Made by a program: the position numbers and the translations under genes
Source of the DNA: Alphaproteobacteria bacterium
Lineage (GTDB): Bacteria; Pseudomonadota; Alphaproteobacteria; Micropepsales; Micropepsaceae
Assembly: GCA_019241645.1 (NCBI GenBank)
Contig: JAFAWQ010000039.1
Span: forward strand, 62,001 to 126,000
Length of the DNA stretch: 64,000 bases
Direction: 5' to 3'
Notes under the pieces: generated by a model
Database searches by the model: none
What the model was told of the DNA's origin: nothing
The model's input: the letters and a program-made list of their open reading frames with translations, nothing else
Shown: positions 59,644 through 64,000 of the stretch, in pieces
Layout: each line of letters opens with the position of its first letter
Numbering within the stretch: position 1 is the first letter of the stretch

Positions 59644-62171
59644 CAGCGTTGATGTTGGCAGTGCGGTTCGCACACCGCGAATTGCGCAGCGGATTTTCCG
59701 GCTTCCGCATCTTCTTCGCCTGTCTGGTACTGGGCGTGGCGGCAATTGCCGGTGTCGGCTCGCTGGCACAGGCAATGCTTATCGGGCTCGCGTCGCAGGG
59801 GCGCGAATTGCTTGGCGGCGATGTTTCGGTGGAGATCGTGCATCGCGCCGCCACGCCAGACGAGCATGCGTTTCTGTCGCGATATGGCCGCGTATCCGAA
59901 GTCACCTCGATGCGCGCCATGGCGTACGCGCTGGCCAAAGGCGCTCAGAGCGAACGCCAGCTCATCGAATTGAAAGCGGCAGATTCCGCTTATCCGTTGT
60001 ACGGCAGCGTCGGCCTCACGCCAAGTCCATCTCTGTCCCGTGCACTGATTTGCAATGGACAAACCTGCGGCGCGGTTGTCGAACAGACATTGCTGGAACG
60101 ACTGCATCTGTCCGTAGGCGGAACGATGCGCATCGGCAGCCAGACTTTCCGCATAGCGGCGGTGTTGCAAGGCGAGCCCGACCGCATCTCCGGCGGCTTC
60201 AGCCTCGGTCCGCATGTGCTGATCTCGAACGAGGCATTGAAACGAACGGGTTTGGTCGTTCTCGGCAGCCTGATCGAATATCGCTATCGCGTGGCGATGC
60301 CGCCGGGCAGTTCCATTCCTGCATTCAAGGCAGCGGCGAAACGCGAGTTCCCCGATGCCGGATGGCAAATCCGCGACCGCAGCGACGCGGCGCCGGGCCT
60401 GCGGAGGTTCATCGAGCAGATCACCATGTTCCTCACACTGGTCGGGCTCACGGCGCTTGCAGTCGGCGGCGTGGGCGCCGGTCAGGCGGTGAGCGCCTTC
60501 CTTGACCGCAAGCGCACCGAAATTGCGATCCTGAAGTCGCTGGGCGCGGACGGCGTGCTCATCTTCCTCACTTTTTTTCTGCAGGTGATGGCGATTGCGC
60601 TGCTTGCGGTGATCTGCGGATTGCTGATCGGCATCTTCCTGCCTTTCCTGCTTGAACAATCCTATGGCGCGCAAATTCCGGCACCTGCGCAGTATGGGAT
60701 CTACGCCGGTCCGCTGATTCTTGCGGCAGCGTTCGGACTGCTGTCAGCCATCGTGTTTTCCGTGCCGCCGCTGGCGCGCGCGAGGGAGATCGCGCCGGCC
60801 TCGCTGTTCCGCGATATTGTTGCGCCCGCGAAACATCGTGGCCGGCTGCCCTATCTCGCGCTGACCGGTACGGCCGCGTTGTTCGTGATCGCGCTGGCGC
60901 TGTGGATTTCGCCTTCGCCGATTTTCGCAGCGTGGTTTCTGGCCGGTGCCGCTGGTTCTCTGATTGCCTTGCGGCTGATCGCTGCGGGTTTTCGGCTTCT
61001 CTTGCGCAAGCTGCCGCGGCCACGGCGCGCGGGGTGGCGGCTTGCGCTCGCCAATCTCACACGGCCTGGTGCGGCAACGGCCGGCGTTGTTGTCGCGCTC
61101 GGCCTGGGACTGACACTGCTTACGGCCGTGACTTTGATCGACCGCACCATCTCCGCGCAGGTGAAGGACGCGCTGCCCGGCAGGGCGCCCACCTTCTATT
61201 TCGTCGACATCCAGCCGGATCAGGCGGCAGCGTTCGACCGCATCATCGCCCGTTTCCCCGCCGCGCGGGATTACCGGCGCACGCCTATGATCCGTGGACG
61301 CATAATCGCGCTGAACGGCGTTCCCGCGGCACAGGCGAAAGTCGACCAGGGTTCCCGCTGGGCGCTGAACGGCGACCGCGGCATCACCTACGCCGCCACG
61401 CCACCGAAAGGCACAGACATCGCTGAAGGGAAATGGTGGGCGCCGGACTATCGCGGCCCCACCCTCATCTCCTTCGACTCGGACCTCGCCGAAGGCATGC
61501 ATCTCAAGCTCGGCGACCGCATGACCTTGAATGTGCTCGGACGCGAGATCGAGGGCCGGATCGCCAATCTCCGCAACGTGGACTTTTCCAATGGCCGCCA
61601 GAATTTCGTGCTTGTTCTTTCACCGGGATTGATCGATCGCGCGCCCCACAGCTTCCTCGCCACTGTCGCTGTTCCGCCGCGCGACGAAGAACCGATGTAT
61701 CGCGCCGTCACAGATCGTTTCCCCAACATCTCGACCGTTCGCGTGAAGGACGCGATCGCGCAGGTGAACGGGCTCTTGCGACAGTTGGCGGATGGTGTGC
61801 GCGCGGCCAGCCTCGTTACCATCCTCGCGGGATTGCTTGTGCTGGCGGGCGCCATTGCCGCGGGGCAGCGCGCGCGCATCTACGATTCCACGGTGCTGAA
61901 AGTGCTTGGCGCCACGCGCGCCCGGATCGCCGGAATCTATGCACTGGAATACGGGCTGCTGGGCATCATCACCGGGACGCTGGCACTTGCCGCGGGAACA
62001 GCCGCCGCCTGGCTCGTCGCGCGCCGCGTGTTCGATGTGCCGTTCGTGTTCGATGGCGGCGCGGCACTCGTTACGGTGCTGGGCGGCGCGTCTGCTACCT
62101 TGCTCTTCGGGCTTGCGTCGACCTGGACTGCCCTCTCCGCCCGCCCCGCCACGCAGCTGCGCAAGCCATGA
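59640..62171 (+). CDS. ABC transporter permease (YbbP-type, MacB/FtsX superfamily)
   Basis: An 843-aa protein. An N-terminal membrane span is followed by a large extracytoplasmic domain, several spans around 260-430 with FtsX domain motifs (VSAFLDRKRTEIAILKSLGADG), a second extracytoplasmic domain and C-terminal spans (AARIYDSTVLKVLGATRARIAGIYALEYGLLG). It forms a YbbA-YbbP-type exporter with the gene upstream. Substrate unknown. Confidence 0.92.
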   Translation: MTALMLAVRFAHRELRSGFSGFRIFFACLVLGVAAIAGVGSLAQAMLIGLASQGRELLGGDVSVEIVHRAATPDEHAFLSRYGRVSEVTSMRAMAYALAKGAQSERQLIELKAADSAYPLYGSVGLTPSPSLSRALICNGQTCGAVVEQTLLERLHLSVGGTMRIGSQTFRIAAVLQGEPDRISGGFSLGPHVLISNEALKRTGLVVLGSLIEYRYRVAMPPGSSIPAFKAAAKREFPDAGWQIRDRSDAAPGLRRFIEQITMFLTLVGLTALAVGGVGAGQAVSAFLDRKRTEIAILKSLGADGVLIFLTFFLQVMAIALLAVICGLLIGIFLPFLLEQSYGAQIPAPAQYGIYAGPLILAAAFGLLSAIVFSVPPLARAREIAPASLFRDIVAPAKHRGRLPYLALTGTAALFVIALALWISPSPIFAAWFLAGAAGSLIALRLIAAGFRLLLRKLPRPRRAGWRLALANLTRPGAATAGVVVALGLGLTLLTAVTLIDRTISAQVKDALPGRAPTFYFVDIQPDQAAAFDRIIARFPAARDYRRTPMIRGRIIALNGVPAAQAKVDQGSRWALNGDRGITYAATPPKGTDIAEGKWWAPDYRGPTLISFDSDLAEGMHLKLGDRMTLNVLGREIEGRIANLRNVDFSNGRQNFVLVLSPGLIDRAPHSFLATVAVPPRDEEPMYRAVTDRFPNISTVRVKDAIAQVNGLLRQLADGVRAASLVTILAGLLVLAGAIAAGQRARIYDSTVLKVLGATRARIAGIYALEYGLLGIITGTLALAAGTAAAWLVARRVFDVPFVFDGGAALVTVLGGASATLLFGLASTWTALSARPATQLRKP

Positions 62172-62263
62172 GACATCGAATAGCGGCTTCGCACGGGCGT
62201 TCACCCGGAACCGGGAGGTGGCACAATCGTTCCGAAACGGGGCCGAAACAGGAGCACTGAACC

Positions 62264-62497
62264 ATGACAAAACTCGGCATCGCCGCAGGCCTGACTGCCG
62301 CATCGCTGCTGGCCGCCTGCGCGCACAACGATTCTGCACCACCGCCTCCCCCGCCACCGGCGCCTCAGGCCGACATGCAGACGCAGCAGAGCACCACCAC
62401 AACGACGGAAGACACCGGCGGCGGCGCGTCTTATCGATCGAACAGCGTAGGCCCCTCGGGCGGCGGATCCGGTGGTGGATCCGGCGGCGGCCGCTAG
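62264..62497 (+). CDS. Small lipoprotein with proline and glycine-rich tail
   Basis: A 77-aa protein with a lipobox LLAACAH (Cys at residue 19). The tail is low complexity: a Pro run (PPPPPPPAP), Thr-rich segment and a GGGSGGG end. It is followed by a terminator hairpin. Probably an envelope-anchored linker; function unknown. Confidence 0.65.
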   Translation: MTKLGIAAGLTAASLLAACAHNDSAPPPPPPPAPQADMQTQQSTTTTTEDTGGGASYRSNSVGPSGGGSGGGSGGGR

Positions 62498-62507
62498 AGA
62501 AGAAGAG

Positions 62508-62540
62508 GCGGCGGACCTTTTCGCCCGCCGCCTTCTACTT
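62508..62540. terminator. Bidirectional terminator between convergent genes
   Basis: The stem AGGCGGCGG/CCGCCGCCT with a CCTTTTCGC loop lies between the small lipoprotein gene (+) and the Lrp regulator (-). The plus-strand side is followed by TCTACTTTA. Confidence 0.7.
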
Positions 62541-63011
62541 TACGTCCACCGGAACGCCGGGCTCGCGCTTGGCGGGGCGAATGACCAGCGAAGACTTAAC
62601 ACCGGCCACGTTCTTGGCGGCCGTCAGCGTATTCGTAATGAAGGCCTGAAAGCTGGTGAGATCCTTCGCGACACACTTCAGCAGGAAATCCACTTCGCCG
62701 GAGAGCATGTAACATTCGCGCACCTCCGGCCAACTCCGCACCTGCTCCTCGAAGCGCTTCAAGTCGCCGTCGGCCTGGCTTGAAAGCCCTACGAATACAT
62801 ACGCACTGACCTCATATCCCAACCGTTTCGCATCGAGGTCGGCATGATAGCCGCGGATGTATCCGGCCTTCTCGAGCGCTCGCATGCGGCGCAGGCACGG
62901 CGGCGCGGTTATCTTCGCGCGCCGGGATAATTCCACGTTGGTAATGCGGCCATTTGCCTGCAGCTCGGACAGAATTCTGAGATCGATTGAATCGAGTTTC
63001 TGATGTTCCAT
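62535..63011 (-). CDS. Lrp/AsnC-family transcriptional regulator
   Basis: Starting at ATG 63011 (MEHQKLDSIDLRIL), with AAGG five bases upstream; the tracked start is 54 codons upstream with no support. The 158-aa product has the AsnC-type HTH (NGRITNVELSRRAKITAPPCLRRMRALEKAGYIRGY) and the RAM/AsnC effector domain (VEVRECYMLSGEVDFLLKCVA). It is divergent from the Kdo-hydroxylase-like gene, 150 bp away, and may control it or an amino-acid operon elsewhere. Confidence 0.93.
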   Translation of the reverse strand: MEHQKLDSIDLRILSELQANGRITNVELSRRAKITAPPCLRRMRALEKAGYIRGYHADLDAKRLGYEVSAYVFVGLSSQADGDLKRFEEQVRSWPEVRECYMLSGEVDFLLKCVAKDLTSFQAFITNTLTAAKNVAGVKSSLVIRPAKREPGVPVDVK

Positions 63012-63161
63012 GTGGACCTTGAGGAATATGAGGTAAGCGGCATTAAACTCCTCTTGGCCCGGTTGAGCAATAAAGTGTCGCAAGTATAAGGCGTCGATCG
63101 CTAGCCTTTTTCCGGGAATTGGGCGCAGGCAAGCGTAAACCATCATCACAGGATCGCGAGG

Positions 63162-64000
63162 ATGACCAGACACGAACGGGACATCGGCGAGATTCTCGAA
63201 ACCCTGGATGTGATCGCGTGGGACGGTCCGGTGTTAACCAACATGTCGGGGTCGCCGGTTGACGCGCTGGAGGATGGAAAAGTTCTTTATCTGCCTCGAT
63301 TGGGATTCGGCTTGTCCGCCGGTGAAACGCGGTTTCTCTCGCCCGCCATGGCGGATGCCGCGGCCAAGAATGTCAGCTACCATCCGCCGTCGGACGCGCT
63401 GAAACACGCGCTGGGCTCGGCCGAAGACCTCGCCGCGATGAAGGCGATGCTGCGCCGCTATCATGAGCACGCGCTCGCGCTCGTCCGCCTGCTGCTTCCG
63501 CAATATGCCGACTCACTTGAGATCGGCCGTACGAGTTTTCGCCCCGCTGAGATCGCAGGCCGGCGGCTCAGTGCGAAAAGAGATGACACACGCCTGCATG
63601 TGGACGCGTTTCCGTCTGCGCCTACCGGTGGCAAGCGAATTCTTCGCGTGTTCACAAACGTCAATCCGGACGGCAAAGGCCGCGACTGGCGTCTGGGCGA
63701 GAGATTTGAAGAGGTGGCGCTCGCCTTCTCGGGTAAGCTGCCCCCATATTCCCGCGCGCGCGCCAGATTCCTGAACACCATTGGAGCGACAAAAGCATTT
63801 CGCACGGCCTACGATCACACAATGCTCAACATCCATGACCGCATGAAAGCCGACGACGAATATCAACGCGCGGCCGAACAAAACGCATTCAGCTTTCCGC
63901 CGGGATCGACATGGATTGTGTACACCGATCGGGTGAGCCATGCCGCGATGGCGGGACAGCATCTTTTCGAGCAGACATTCTATCTGCCTGTGAAGGCGAT
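63162..64000 (+). CDS. Kdo hydroxylase family protein, 3' truncated by window end
   Basis: The frame from ATG 63162 stays open to base 64000 and so is missing from the ORF track. About 279 residues are visible. The blocks HVDAFPSAPTGGKRILRVFTNVNP and SHAAMAGQHLFEQTFYLP match the iron/2-oxoglutarate Kdo hydroxylase (KdoO, PF11004) family; the His and Asp of HVD and a late His would bind iron. KdoO hydroxylates Kdo of LPS core. AGGA lies eight bases before the ATG. Confidence 0.82.
   Translation, partial: MTRHERDIGEILETLDVIAWDGPVLTNMSGSPVDALEDGKVLYLPRLGFGLSAGETRFLSPAMADAAAKNVSYHPPSDALKHALGSAEDLAAMKAMLRRYHEHALALVRLLLPQYADSLEIGRTSFRPAEIAGRRLSAKRDDTRLHVDAFPSAPTGGKRILRVFTNVNPDGKGRDWRLGERFEEVALAFSGKLPPYSRARARFLNTIGATKAFRTAYDHTMLNIHDRMKADDEYQRAAEQNAFSFPPGSTWIVYTDRVSHAAMAGQHLFEQTFYLPVKA

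Noticed and set aside
1-64000. CRISPR array or insertion sequence
   Set aside because: I saw no regularly spaced direct repeats with unique spacers, and no transposase or terminal inverted repeats with target duplications.

Overview
This is a GC-rich 64 kb stretch of bacterial chromosome, most likely from an alphaproteobacterium of the Rhizomicrobium/Micropepsales or Rhizobiales type. That placement is inference. It rests on the RcGTA-type gene order, the DUF1491, DUF6456 and DUF6894 families, the PepSY/OmpR/histidine-kinase operon, a Kdo-hydroxylase-like gene, and several secreted HAF and GloVer repeat proteins. No rRNA or marker gene fixes the genus. There is one tRNA, no CRISPR array, no integrase or transposase, and no gene-free gap longer than 300 bp once small genes and repeats are counted.

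Layout. 1-5 kb holds the end of an unidentified protein, two conserved hypotheticals and a PepSY/response-regulator/sensor-kinase operon. 5.2-6.8 kb holds a secreted HAF repeat protein and a small exported protein. 6.85-28.5 kb, all on the minus strand except one sulfotransferase, is a gene transfer agent (GTA) type phage cluster. Read 5' to 3' (right to left) it runs: small gp1-like protein, terminase (g2), portal (g3), small membrane/coiled-coil protein, prohead protease (g4), capsid (g5), connectors (g6, g7), g8, major tail protein (g9), g10, g10.1, tape measure (g11), g12, g13, NlpC/P60 peptidase (g14), two TPR proteins plus an exported protein, the giant hub protein g15 (frameshifted), an exported protein, a DUF2793 fibre-like protein, an M15 peptidase, a holin-like protein and a last small ORF. 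A RES/Xre toxin-antitoxin pair sits directly upstream of the cluster (28.5-29.6 kb).

29.8-36.1 kb holds envelope and exported proteins (CsgG-like, beta-propeller-like, BBP2 outer-membrane barrel), small proteins and a methyltransferase. 36.2-39.4 kb is a KaiC-like ATPase translationally coupled to a hybrid histidine kinase. 39.5-49.2 kb holds a class A penicillin-binding protein, a KefB/YbaL-type antiporter, a VapBC pair, a Tat-exported intradiol dioxygenase, a GT90 glycosyltransferase and a membrane PAS histidine kinase. 49.4-57.2 kb is dominated by secreted tandem-repeat proteins (HAF-like, PQQ-like propeller, two GloVer). 57.4-64 kb holds a DnaA-domain-IV-like/DUF6456 pair, tRNA-Ser(GGA), an ABC exporter pair, an Lrp regulator and the start of a Kdo-hydroxylase-family gene that runs off the window.

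The most interesting signal is a family of GC-rich palindromic repeats. I find ten full or partial copies, all inside the GTA-type cluster (10.5-26.9 kb) and none by eye elsewhere. Several have become coding sequence. Two lie in frame inside the g14 peptidase, one forms the last ~45 codons and the stop of the prohead protease, and one forms the C-terminus of g10 and appears to have removed the start of g10.1. Together with a +1 frameshift at CCCC in g15 and inserted non-phage genes between g14 and g15, this suggests a GTA cluster that is either decaying or being remodelled by the repeats.
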